Origin: Dyadobacter fermentans
GTDB taxonomy: Bacteria; Bacteroidota; Bacteroidia; Cytophagales; Spirosomataceae
Reading direction: 5' to 3'
DNA: 64,000 bases
Assembly (NCBI RefSeq): GCF_019924045.1
Contig: NZ_JAHXBN010000010.1
Span: forward strand, 186,001-250,000
Below, in pieces: positions 1 through 7,891 of the stretch. The position numbers and the translations under genes were made by a program. Numbering within the stretch: the stretch's first letter is position 1; every line of letters begins with the position of its first letter. The notes beneath the pieces are model-generated. The model saw only the letters and a list, made by a program, of their open reading frames with translations. It did no database searches and was not told the origin of the DNA.

Positions 1-467
1 ACACCGGCTGTAAAGTGGGTGAAAACTGGGTGCAGGAAAGCGGTATCGATTTTAGCAAAAAGGACGAGGTATTCGCCTGGTTTAAAGAAGCATTCGGATC
101 GTGGAACGAGGTGTGGCAGGAGTTGTTTGTCAGCGACGAAATATGGCTCATTCCCCGGCCGCAGTACCACTTCCCCCTCGACCAGCATTGGGAATCTCTG
201 CCTAACCTTACCATGCTTGGCGATGCCGCGCACAGAATGCCTCCATACGCAGGCGAAGGTGTAAATATGGCCATGCAAGACGCATTTGAACTGGCCGAAT
301 GTCTGACATCCGACGTATTTACCGATGTTCACGCCGCCATTGCTGGATATGAAAATCGGATGCTGAAAAGGTCGGCGGAAATCACGCAAGTGAGCCTGGA
401 AATGACCGAAATGCTGCATTCGGCCGATCCGATACCTCAAATGGTGGCGATGATGGGAGGGGAGTAG
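1..467 (+). CDS. FAD-dependent monooxygenase, TetX-like (C-terminal part)
   Basis: The reading frame is open to the left edge, so only the last ~154 residues are present. It carries the second FAD-binding motif of class A flavoprotein monooxygenases: LGDAAHRMPPYAGEGVNMAM, followed by a helix-rich tail. This exact style of GDAAH..PP..GEG is typical of the TetX/UbiH-PHBH group that hydroxylates aromatic or polyketide-like substrates using FAD and NAD(P)H. The substrate cannot be deduced; members are often annotated as tetracycline-inactivating by similarity alone. It converges on the response regulator gene, with 4 bases between the stop codons. Family assignment is firm, substrate unknown. Confidence 0.85.
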   Translation, partial: TGCKVGENWVQESGIDFSKKDEVFAWFKEAFGSWNEVWQELFVSDEIWLIPRPQYHFPLDQHWESLPNLTMLGDAAHRMPPYAGEGVNMAMQDAFELAECLTSDVFTDVHAAIAGYENRMLKRSAEITQVSLEMTEMLHSADPIPQMVAMMGGE

Positions 468-471
468 CCCC

Positions 472-1119
472 TTACCCCCAGTTTTGCTCCAACGCAAACC
501 GCAGCAGACTGTTCTTTCCGGTCAGGTTCAGCTTTTTGGCGATATTCATCCGGTGGTTAGATACCGTTTTTTCACTGATGAAAAGTTCGTCGCCGATTTC
601 CTTGCTGGATTTGTATTCCGAAATCAACTTCATAATGTGCGTTTCGGCAGGGGTGAGTAATGCTTTCAGGTCATTTTTCGATTGCCGTTGCAGGGCCGAG
701 GTCTTTTTGAGCAGGTAGGCCGATATTTCGGGGCTTAGGTAGAGGTCGCCGTCTTTGGCCTTGTAAATGGCATGTACAATATCAGAAACGGCGTTTTCTT
801 TGAGTACATACCCCAGCGCGCCTATTTCCAGGGCTTTCAGAAAAGGGGCCTTTTCCTTGTGCATCGTAAGAAAAATGATCGGAAGGGTTGGCCGGACTTG
901 CAGCATTGCTTCGGCCGCTTCGAGTCCGTTCATACGCGGCATGTCGATGTCCAGGACAACAACATCCACATTTTGGGATTGAAATGCATGCAGCGCTTCC
1001 TGGCCGTTTTTGGCGCTGACGACCACTTTCAGATCGGCATCCATTTCGATCACTTCTTTGAGCCCTTTCAGAAATATAGGGTGGTCGTCGGCAATCAGCA
1101 GTCTGATTTCCATGGTCAA
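472..1119 (-). CDS. LuxR/NarL-type response regulator
   Basis: A 215-residue two-domain response regulator. The N-terminal receiver domain has the acidic pair in LLIADDHP (residues 8-13) and the phospho-acceptor D57 in VVVLDIDMPRMNG; the C-terminal half (about 145-210) is a LuxR/NarL helix-turn-helix (LTPAETHIMKLI, ISEKTVSNHRMNI). Its start overlaps the end of the upstream histidine kinase by 4 bases, so the two are translationally coupled and form a two-component pair. Targets are unknown; a palindrome upstream of the nearby small gene at 4349 is one candidate site (inference). Confidence 0.93.
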   Translation of the reverse strand: MTMEIRLLIADDHPIFLKGLKEVIEMDADLKVVVSAKNGQEALHAFQSQNVDVVVLDIDMPRMNGLEAAEAMLQVRPTLPIIFLTMHKEKAPFLKALEIGALGYVLKENAVSDIVHAIYKAKDGDLYLSPEISAYLLKKTSALQRQSKNDLKALLTPAETHIMKLISEYKSSKEIGDELFISEKTVSNHRMNIAKKLNLTGKNSLLRFALEQNWG

Positions 1120-2972
1120 AAGGGAATTTGAATATGAATAATGGTACCGGACGGTTTGTTTTGAAAGATCTCGATCTGGCCGTTGAGAATGTTGAGCCGT
1201 TCCCGGATGCCGATCATACCGAAACCTCCCTTCCCGGTTGAGGCGGGTCCGATGCCGACACCGTTATCTTCTATACGTATGGTTATCATTGCGTCTGTTT
1301 TGCTGATCTGAATGCGGGCCGCCGTAGCCTGTGCGTGTTTGAGAATGTTGTTAAAGCACTCCTGAACGATCCTGAAAACGTTCATTTCATTGGATTTGGA
1401 GAGTATATGATCAAAGTTTTGAATATCCGTTTCCACATCGATCAGGCCCGTTTCGATCACATCTTCCAGTAAGCTTCGCAGAGACTGCGTGATCCCCAGC
1501 AGTTCCAGATGCAGCGGGCGCAAGTTGTAGGAAATATTCCGGACTTCCTGTATGGCTTCCGTGACCATTTCTTCGAGGTCCCTGATCTGTTTTTCGCGCA
1601 ATTCAGGTTTCTCCGTATCCCTTTTGATTATCAGCACCTTGTTTTTGACCATTCCCAGACTTTGTCCCAGGCTGTCGTGCAGTTCGGCCGCCACACGCTT
1701 GCGCTCACTTTCCTGCGAACCGATCAGCTGCTGCGAAAAGAGTGTAGCCTGTGCCAGCGCCTCTGCCTGAGTCAGTTCCTTTTCTCTTTTAAATGTATTG
1801 AGCTTATTAGCCAATGCAAAGGAAAGGATAATGGCTTCGAGACCGGAACCGATCTGATAGGCGCCTTCGGTGAACCAGTTCTCCGGGAAAATAGCCATAT
1901 CCTTCATCATGAAAATAACAATACCTGCCAGCAATGCCGTGAAGCCCATCAGGTAATATCTGGCCGGCTTGAAACCCTGTTTCAATACCGTAAAACCGAC
2001 AACATTGGAGTAGATCAGGAAGAAGCCCACCGTGAGCCAGCTCAGTTGGAACCCCAGTAATAAATGCCCGGACAGTGAAAACCCAACGACGGCCACGCAC
2101 GACACGACAATCAACCAACCCAGTTTTCTCAGCCGGGGGCAGTAGTGCTTTGTATTCAGGAATGAATTGGTAAAAAGTAATGCGAATACAAAAGCAAGGC
2201 TGCCTGTATAGTTCGAATGGTTGGCTTGGGGAAAATCAGGGACGATAAATTGCAGAAAGAGGCCTTTGCTGTAACCGATATTCAATGCTACAAAGAAAAT
2301 GTAAAACACATAATACAGGTAAGTTCGCTCGCGTATCGAAATGAATACGAACAAGTTATAAATGATCAGTGCGGCAATCAGTCCGTAATAAAATCCGTGC
2401 GCGATGTCGGTCTTCTGGCTGTTTTCATAAATGTATTGCAGGCTCGATATTTCAAGCGGCACGCGTATGATGGAGTTGCTGCGGACACGCATGTAGATCG
2501 TCGTGGTGTCCCGCCAGACCAGGTTAAGCGGCAGGACCGTCTGGTTGCTAAGGACAGGGCGTTCGCGGAACGGCAATGCCGAGCCTACATTCGTGATGTA
2601 ATTAACCCAATTGTCGTAACTATGCGCCGTTTCCACAAAGAGGTCGACTCGTTGGAGGAATGGCGCCTTCACGTGCAGAAACCACTCGGCCGGCGTCCTG
2701 CTGACCACCCGCATTTTCAGCCAGAAAGTGGAAGCGCTGGGACCTACATTCAGCGTCTCCTGCGTCATGGACCGGAATAGCTCCGGCTTCGCTTCCACAT
2801 CGCTGTGTTGTAATTTATGAGTAGGGTCTTCCAATACCAGCATATTGCGCCCGACAGGATAATTGGCCCGTCCGTAAACCAGCTCCATTACAGGCGGTTC
2901 CATGGTTTGCCCCATTGCGGTCATAGCAGACAGCAAGTATAAAATGACTACGAATCGACCGATGGGTAACAT
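1116..2972 (-). CDS. Membrane sensor histidine kinase, 7TMR-DISM type
   Basis: 618 residues: cleavable-looking N-terminal hydrophobic segment, an extracytoplasmic 7TMR-DISMED2-like beta domain (about 30-185), seven membrane helices (about 195-395), a coiled linker, a HisKA_3 dimerisation domain with the phospho-acceptor in AAELHDSLGQSLG (H432) and a HATPase_c domain with DNGVGIGPAS and GFGMIGIRERL near the end. This architecture is common in Bacteroidota, where the outer domain is thought to bind carbohydrate-like ligands. It phosphorylates the downstream LuxR-type regulator with which it overlaps by 4 bases. Only 4 bases separate it from the glycosyltransferase upstream, so all three may be one transcript. 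Confidence 0.92.
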   Translation of the reverse strand: MLPIGRFVVILYLLSAMTAMGQTMEPPVMELVYGRANYPVGRNMLVLEDPTHKLQHSDVEAKPELFRSMTQETLNVGPSASTFWLKMRVVSRTPAEWFLHVKAPFLQRVDLFVETAHSYDNWVNYITNVGSALPFRERPVLSNQTVLPLNLVWRDTTTIYMRVRSNSIIRVPLEISSLQYIYENSQKTDIAHGFYYGLIAALIIYNLFVFISIRERTYLYYVFYIFFVALNIGYSKGLFLQFIVPDFPQANHSNYTGSLAFVFALLFTNSFLNTKHYCPRLRKLGWLIVVSCVAVVGFSLSGHLLLGFQLSWLTVGFFLIYSNVVGFTVLKQGFKPARYYLMGFTALLAGIVIFMMKDMAIFPENWFTEGAYQIGSGLEAIILSFALANKLNTFKREKELTQAEALAQATLFSQQLIGSQESERKRVAAELHDSLGQSLGMVKNKVLIIKRDTEKPELREKQIRDLEEMVTEAIQEVRNISYNLRPLHLELLGITQSLRSLLEDVIETGLIDVETDIQNFDHILSKSNEMNVFRIVQECFNNILKHAQATAARIQISKTDAMITIRIEDNGVGIGPASTGKGGFGMIGIRERLNILNGQIEIFQNKPSGTIIHIQIPF

Positions 2973-2976
2973 TATA

Positions 2977-4278
2977 TCAGCTCAGGACAGGTGTTTTGAT
3001 ATCGAGAAGGTCATCAATGTATTGTCTACAAAGCGACTGAGGGTTGTAATCTTTGAATTCCCGGCTGAGTTTTTCGACATTGTTCTTATAAGTATCATCC
3101 GCCAGCACTTTTTTCACAGCCGTCCTGATTTGCGCCGGCGTCGGAAATTCCGTTTTAAGGTCGATGCCCAATTTGAAATAACCGATCCTGGCATTGATTT
3201 CATTCTTGCCCTCATGAATACCTGCGGCAACGAGTGGCAGTTGATTTTGTATGCCTAGCATTACGCCTCCATAGCCCCCGTTCGTGACGTAGACATCGCA
3301 ATGCGGCATGATGTCGTTGAAAGGGATAAAGTCACGGATAAGAATATTCTCCTGCGGATACCGCGCCTGCAGCTCTGCTGTGCCCATACCGCCTGTGGTA
3401 GCGATCACCAGCACGGGCGTGTCCTTAAATGCTTCCAATGTAGGAACCAGTATCTTCTCCGGATCTCTTTCCAGCGTGCCTTGTGTGACAAGGATCGCCT
3501 TTTCATATTTTCTGAGTTGATCGCCGAAGTCGATAGCGCGCTTGCCGCCTTTTGAGAAGGGCAGGAGCGGCCCTACAAACCGGACTTTCTTGCTCAGATC
3601 GGACCGGCTGTATTCGAATCCCGGGGTACCGCTTTGTAGCATAAGGTCCGTTTTTTTACCCAGGACATCAAATATATTGCCCTCTACCGGCACCAGTCCA
3701 TGCTCGCGGAAAAGGCGGGCGAAGAGGTTCGCGGCTTCCCGGAAGATGATTTTATCCGCGAAAAAGCGAAGCAGGTCCTGTTTTCTGCGCCCGAAAAAGC
3801 TGGTAGAAGGCGTCATAGCGAGCCCGGTTGGAGGTAAATCCCGGGAAGTTTCGACGAGTGGAAATACGCCTACCGACACTACTTTTTTGTTCAGCTTTTC
3901 CTTGATAAATGGCATGCCGGTGAATGCGATGTCGCTGATCAGCAAATCGAAGGACCACAACTCGTTAATCTCCCTGATATCTTCATAAAACTCTGTCGAC
4001 CTGAGGATGAATGCGGTTTTCAGGTCATATTTCAGTTTGCCGATAGTCCCACGGATTTTGTCGCGCTCCGGAAAAAGGATGTGGACATTGTGCTGGTTGA
4101 AATCAAGTGCATTCTTAAAAGGGTAATAAGGAATGCCGAGGCCCTCAATTTTGTCTTTGAAAATGCTTCCTGAATACCACCTCACATCGTGACCGAGTGA
4201 TTTCAGGTGCATGGCGATACCCGTGAGGGGGTTGAAATGGCCTTCGTAAGGCATGTTGGCAAAGAGTATTTTTTTCAT
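2977..4278 (-). CDS. GT1-family glycosyltransferase (MGT/UGT-like)
   Basis: 433 residues with a GT-B fold signature. The N-terminus MPYEGHFNPLTGIAMHLKSL resembles the acceptor-binding start of macrolide and natural-product glycosyltransferases (MGT family), and the C-terminal donor site is VTNGGYGGVMLGIQNQLPLV followed by EGKNEINARI. It would transfer a sugar from an NDP-sugar to a small hydrophobic acceptor in the cytosol. Acceptor and sugar cannot be deduced. The His of the usual HGG donor motif is replaced by Asn (TNGG), a variation found in some members. It lies directly upstream of the two-component genes, which may control it. Confidence 0.88.
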   Translation of the reverse strand: MKKILFANMPYEGHFNPLTGIAMHLKSLGHDVRWYSGSIFKDKIEGLGIPYYPFKNALDFNQHNVHILFPERDKIRGTIGKLKYDLKTAFILRSTEFYEDIREINELWSFDLLISDIAFTGMPFIKEKLNKKVVSVGVFPLVETSRDLPPTGLAMTPSTSFFGRRKQDLLRFFADKIIFREAANLFARLFREHGLVPVEGNIFDVLGKKTDLMLQSGTPGFEYSRSDLSKKVRFVGPLLPFSKGGKRAIDFGDQLRKYEKAILVTQGTLERDPEKILVPTLEAFKDTPVLVIATTGGMGTAELQARYPQENILIRDFIPFNDIMPHCDVYVTNGGYGGVMLGIQNQLPLVAAGIHEGKNEINARIGYFKLGIDLKTEFPTPAQIRTAVKKVLADDTYKNNVEKLSREFKDYNPQSLCRQYIDDLLDIKTPVLS

Positions 4279-4348
4279 GGCTAACTGGAATTGGTATTAT
4301 TGTAAACGGGATGTATGTTGTTGATTAGTAATGTATTGCTCTGTTGGA

Positions 4349-4567
4349 TCAATTTATGTTCGCCAGCACGAACGCGACCTCGACACTTTTCGTGCCGTAA
4401 AACGGACCAGACGGAGCTTGCTCCTCACGCGTGAAAGCTCCGATGCCGATCCGCACGGACTGTCCCGAAGTTGCCCACGCGGGAGCCGCAGATCCAGTCT
4501 TTGTTTCGCACGACTGGCTCAGAATGGATAGCGATATACTCAGGATCGATTTGAAGAATGTTTTCAT
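4349..4567 (-). CDS. Small exported or lipoprotein-like hypothetical protein
   Basis: 72 residues. The first 20 residues (MKTFFKSILSISLSILSQSC) look like a signal peptide ending in a weak lipobox-like LSQSC; the rest (SVRIGIGAFTREEQAP, KSVEVAFVLANIN) has no recognised domain. It lies 70 bases upstream of the glycosyltransferase in the same direction and has a 16-bp palindromic box about 90 bases upstream of its start. An open frame exists on the other strand in the same place, but it lacks protein-like features. Whether this is a real gene is uncertain. Apart from the palindromic box, the rest of the 4279-4712 interval shows nothing recognisable. Confidence 0.45.
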   Translation of the reverse strand: MKTFFKSILSISLSILSQSCETKTGSAAPAWATSGQSVRIGIGAFTREEQAPSGPFYGTKSVEVAFVLANIN

Positions 4568-4658
4568 GGCTGACAGACTTTGTGATTCAGATAAATGTCT
4601 TTGTCTCTCGACATCACAAAATTACCAGCCCGACTACCCGGATAAAATGGAGGTTATC

Positions 4659-4674
4659 ACCCATTTTTATGGGT
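4659..4674. promoter_or_regulatory. Palindromic box upstream of small gene/glycosyltransferase
   Basis: ACCCAT-TTTT-ATGGGT, perfect 6-bp arms with a 4-base spacer. It lies between the methyltransferase end (4713) and the start of the small gene (4567), a typical place for an operator. Dyad sites of this size suit a dimeric LuxR-type regulator such as the one at 472-1119, but that link is an inference. It could also be a weak hairpin. Confidence 0.4.
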
Positions 4675-4712
4675 AGTACTGCTCATATGGGGAGGGACGG
4701 GGAGGAATCGGT

Positions 4713-5294
4713 CTAGTGCTTAACCGCATGGTAGTAGTGATTTCCCCCCTCGTCTTCAAACTCTTCGATAAGCGAAAGCCCTGCCTCAGCCAGCAACTCC
4801 TTGTAGCTCGTAGCTCCAAGCGATACCGATTCGATCTCCGTAATCGCATCTTTCCATTTCATTTTTTGAGCGGGAGCCGTAAATAGCAGCTTTCCGCCAG
4901 GGCACAGTGCATTTGCCATTTTTTGAATCACCACTTCCTGTGTTTCTTCCGGCAAAAGGAACATTAATCCCCAGGCGATGACGGCGTCGAACCGCCGGCT
5001 GAAAAATGAGGAATCTTCCGCAGCTTCACACGCTACGGGACAATCCGGGAAATTCTGCCGGAAGACTTCAACCATCGAAGCGGACGCGTCGATTCCGTAA
5101 ACGCTCAAACCTTCCTCCACCAACGCCTTCGAAATTGGGTCGCCAGCGCCACAACCTATATCCACCACCGTTGCATCTGGAGGTAACGACCTGGCCCACT
5201 GCCGGACAGATGCTGCGCCGACCCCATCGATGCCCTTGGAGCGACAGCGGATAAAAGTTGTTGCGTGGGTTTCGTATCCGTTTGATTTGTCCAT
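4713..5294 (-). CDS. Class I SAM-dependent methyltransferase
   Basis: 193 residues with a Rossmann-type methyltransferase core. Motif I is VVDIGCGAGDPISKAL (about residues 40-55), motif II acidic residue in VYGIDAS, and the post-II region runs to FDAVIAWGLMFLLPEE. The order fits the Methyltransf_11/25 small-molecule group. The substrate is not predictable. Spacing to neighbours (70 bases to the ABM gene end, over 140 to the next downstream start) does not force an operon, although all genes here run on the same strand. Confidence 0.88.
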   Translation of the reverse strand: MDKSNGYETHATTFIRCRSKGIDGVGAASVRQWARSLPPDATVVDIGCGAGDPISKALVEEGLSVYGIDASASMVEVFRQNFPDCPVACEAAEDSSFFSRRFDAVIAWGLMFLLPEETQEVVIQKMANALCPGGKLLFTAPAQKMKWKDAITEIESVSLGATSYKELLAEAGLSLIEEFEDEGGNHYYHAVKH

Positions 5295-5364
5295 GGGATA
5301 GTTGTTGCTTTTTGTTCAATACCGTGGCTGCATTCAGGTGCAGCCATTTCTGTGACCAGTGATC

Positions 5365-5901
5365 TTACCTACTATTTCGCCGACTTCCGGTTAGCCAGGG
5401 TTTCAGCACCTTCGTCACCTGAGGCATCACAACCCAGGTAAGTAATCCCACCATACATCCGGCGACAATCAAAGTCCTGAATGCAGGATGCAGTCCCTGA
5501 ATGAATGGGGCAAGCACATATGTTAACAATAAACTTGTGGGATATACACCGCAAAGCGTTGCTACTGCCATTTTCCACCTCGGCGGCGGAACGGGCGAGC
5601 GGAACCACGCTTCCAGGCCGGTAAGCTCCCGGTAGACTGGTTGTTCCGTCAGCGTCGATGCATAAGCCTCCCAATCTTTGAAAAGCTTCGAATTGTAAAA
5701 TGCATCCCGCTCAGCCTGATCGGCGAAAGTCCTTAATATGCCGATTTCGCGGCTATCGCTACCCGGTAAAGCAGTCATCATGGCTGCGCCATGCACGCCG
5801 CCGTGTAGAAATGAATCGCCCAGAAAGCGTCGCAATGCTTCTTTGAACTCTTCTTCTTTTCCGGGAAGGACTTTGCGGGTGATGGCTACGTGAATGGGCA
5901 T
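5365..5901 (-). CDS. ABM-domain (antibiotic biosynthesis monooxygenase-like) membrane protein
   Basis: 178 residues. Residues 1-95 form an ABM ferredoxin-like domain (MPIHVAITRKVLPGKEEEF, then GILRTFADQAERDAFY); residues 112-165 contain two membrane helices (MAVATLCGVYPTSLLLTYVL and LIVAGCMVGLLTWVVMPQV). ABM domain plus two C-terminal helices is a recurring architecture annotated as antibiotic biosynthesis monooxygenase, but catalytic activity is rarely shown and many act on unknown substrates. It is the last ordinary gene before the restriction-modification island begins 31 bases upstream. Confidence 0.85.
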   Translation of the reverse strand: MPIHVAITRKVLPGKEEEFKEALRRFLGDSFLHGGVHGAAMMTALPGSDSREIGILRTFADQAERDAFYNSKLFKDWEAYASTLTEQPVYRELTGLEAWFRSPVPPPRWKMAVATLCGVYPTSLLLTYVLAPFIQGLHPAFRTLIVAGCMVGLLTWVVMPQVTKVLKPWLTGSRRNSR

Positions 5902-5932
5902 GGGTTTTATCAGCAGATTGTATAATCAGTTT

Positions 5933-7138
5933 TTAGAGTTCTATTACAATATCTTCTTTCTCAATATTGGTCTGGCGAACATGAAATCCAGCCGTTCGTA
6001 AAGATTCTATATTTTTTTCCGAAGGATGTCCATGGGGATTTTTTCCAACGGAGACGATTGCGTTTGCAAATGAGATCTTAATCGGCTTGGCATATTTGAA
6101 TACACCTGCTTCTCCGCCATGATGTGGAACAAGCAGATGATGAGTATGCTGGAAATTTAGTTCAACTAATATGTCGCGAGAAAGCTGTTCATAAAGCGCA
6201 TCTCCTGATAAAATCATCGCATTGTTTGCGGTTTTCACTGATATCGCAAGGCCTGAAATATTTCGGTTCTTGCTTTGCTCTGCATTGTACAAAACTACTT
6301 GCGCAGCCCTGTCAGTAATGCTAATAAATTTTGGTGAAATGTTTCTGCGCTTTGGCTTCTGAAAAGCCGGGATACTAAAAACCTTTGCGTTACCTAGTGC
6401 GCTGGTGATTTTATTAAAGAGGTTTTGACTAGTTATGTTTGGAAGTGCATCCCTGCATACGAAAGATCGGAAATAGGTAGCGAGCTGGGATTTACTCATT
6501 CCTAACAAGCAGTGATAATGATCTTTATCCCAATGAGAAAGAATAAGAATAGGCTTAGATAATTCGTAAGTCTCTGCACGACTATCAATTAATTGTTTGA
6601 TATCAGACTTTGATGCGTTTGTGCATGTACCTGCGTCAAATACTACTAGAACTCCGTCTTTGGAACATACTTCGTTCCAGCTTCCTTGTTTCACATCCCG
6701 TACCTTGACAGTAACGTTTTTCGTGCAATTCAATGATATGTCATAATACTTGGTACGCTGGTCTATCTTTTCTCCAATGGAAACGGTGACCGAACTATCA
6801 AAAACCTTGTCATTCGTTTTCTGCAAGTTGACACGGTACCCGACAAGGTATGAATCATTTCTATAGTGATTTAGAAGGCCTTGAGCGATCCACGAACCAA
6901 TTGTTTCGGGAACAATCGCATAAACAGTATTTTCTAAGACTCGCTTGCCACGATAGTTGTCAAGTACGATCATAGAGGGTTCGTCCAAATCTGCTACCGT
7001 ACCCACAAGGCTTAGAAAAGAAAGGTACTCTCCTAAGTCAATGAAGTCAAATATCACGATACCCTTCGACAGATCAACCTCTTCGATGTAAACTAAGATG
7101 TGCTCCGGATGTTTTTGTTTGTAATAGAAAATATCCAT
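5933..7138 (-). CDS. MBL-fold (ComEC/Rec2-like) hydrolase of the restriction island
   Basis: 401 residues. The N-terminal ~155 residues match nothing I recognise; the C-terminal part is a metallo-beta-lactamase fold of the ComEC type: VVFDAGT (166-171), metal-binding SHWDKDH (H202, D204, D206, H207), SGD (311-313), VPHHGG (338-342) and NPHGHP (367-372). Such proteins are metal-dependent hydrolases, often nucleases or phosphodiesterases. The metal ligands are intact, so it is probably active. It is the last gene of the type I restriction operon, 57 bases after the YgjP-like gene, and its AT-rich coding differs from the flanking chromosome. A role as defence effector or accessory nuclease is inference. 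Confidence 0.8.
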   Translation of the reverse strand: MDIFYYKQKHPEHILVYIEEVDLSKGIVIFDFIDLGEYLSFLSLVGTVADLDEPSMIVLDNYRGKRVLENTVYAIVPETIGSWIAQGLLNHYRNDSYLVGYRVNLQKTNDKVFDSSVTVSIGEKIDQRTKYYDISLNCTKNVTVKVRDVKQGSWNEVCSKDGVLVVFDAGTCTNASKSDIKQLIDSRAETYELSKPILILSHWDKDHYHCLLGMSKSQLATYFRSFVCRDALPNITSQNLFNKITSALGNAKVFSIPAFQKPKRRNISPKFISITDRAAQVVLYNAEQSKNRNISGLAISVKTANNAMILSGDALYEQLSRDILVELNFQHTHHLLVPHHGGEAGVFKYAKPIKISFANAIVSVGKNPHGHPSEKNIESLRTAGFHVRQTNIEKEDIVIEL

Positions 7139-7195
7139 TGGCTGTCAGATTGCTTTTGTATCTTCCTACCCTCGGTTACGCCATTCAGGCTATAC

Positions 7196-7891
7196 CTACG
7201 CCAATAACCTTTCCAACCTCCCTTTCCACTTCTCCCAGTCCCTGAATTCTCTGGTCTGTAAATCAATAAACTTCTGAGTGTGATTATGGTGAACCAAATG
7301 GCATAGCTCGTGCACAATCACATACTCAATGCACCCTTTCGGAGCTTTGATCAATTCCGGATTCAAAATGATCTTTCCTCTTGGCGTACAGCTGCCCCAG
7401 CGGGTTGGCATGTTTCTCAGAATGATTGAAGAAGGCTCAACGTCGTATTTCTTGAATCGCTTAATCAGCGGTGCCGCGATGGCGTGGAATTTCTTTTTGG
7501 CATTTTGGAGATACCATTCAGAAACAAGTGTTTCAGTTCTGGCTTTGTCTGGCGTGAAGACCTCAATGAATTTGCCATTAATTTTCACTTCCTCATTTTT
7601 CGCATCTATAATTTGCAGCCGGTAGGGGCGGCCTAGAAACAGATGCGTTTCCCCTCCAACAAATTTCCGCGGTAGGGTTTTAGGCTGAAACGATAAAAAG
7701 AAGCTCTGCTGCCGAATAATCCAGGGAGCTCGTTTACGTAAGCGTTCTTTGATATCGGTTATAGCCGTTCCGTCAGGAGCTTTAACGAGCACATCAAGAT
7801 CAGGCGTAACCGTAATACCGAGCGATTTCCGGGTGGCAAATGTCAGTTCAAAGTCGATCCGTTTAGAACCGAATGTAATGTAGTCTGTCAC
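7196..7891 (-). CDS. YgjP-like zinc metallopeptidase (DUF45/WLM)
   Basis: 231 residues, the usual length of the YgjP family. It has the RWGSC motif (164-168) and the zinc site VHELCHLVHHNHTQKF with H194, E195, H198 and H204. Genes of this family sit next to type I restriction genes in many bacteria; the role there is not established. Its ATG overlaps the stop of hsdR by 4 bases (ATGA arrangement), so it is translationally coupled to HsdR. The N-terminal domain (about 1-120) is the family's conserved beta-rich region. Confidence 0.9.
   Translation of the reverse strand: MTDYITFGSKRIDFELTFATRKSLGITVTPDLDVLVKAPDGTAITDIKERLRKRAPWIIRQQSFFLSFQPKTLPRKFVGGETHLFLGRPYRLQIIDAKNEEVKINGKFIEVFTPDKARTETLVSEWYLQNAKKKFHAIAAPLIKRFKKYDVEPSSIILRNMPTRWGSCTPRGKIILNPELIKAPKGCIEYVIVHELCHLVHHNHTQKFIDLQTREFRDWEKWKGRLERLLA

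Noticed and set aside
4331..4531. 66-codon plus-strand frame in the 4.3 kb gap
   Set aside because: It has a high Arg/Ser composition and no signal; the opposite-strand frame with a signal-peptide-like start is the better candidate.
4686..4706. GGGGAGGGA-CGGG match to the 3' end of tRNA-His as an att site for the island
   Set aside because: Only 9 contiguous bases match and the sequence is low complexity; no integrase is present, so the match is not distinguishable from chance.
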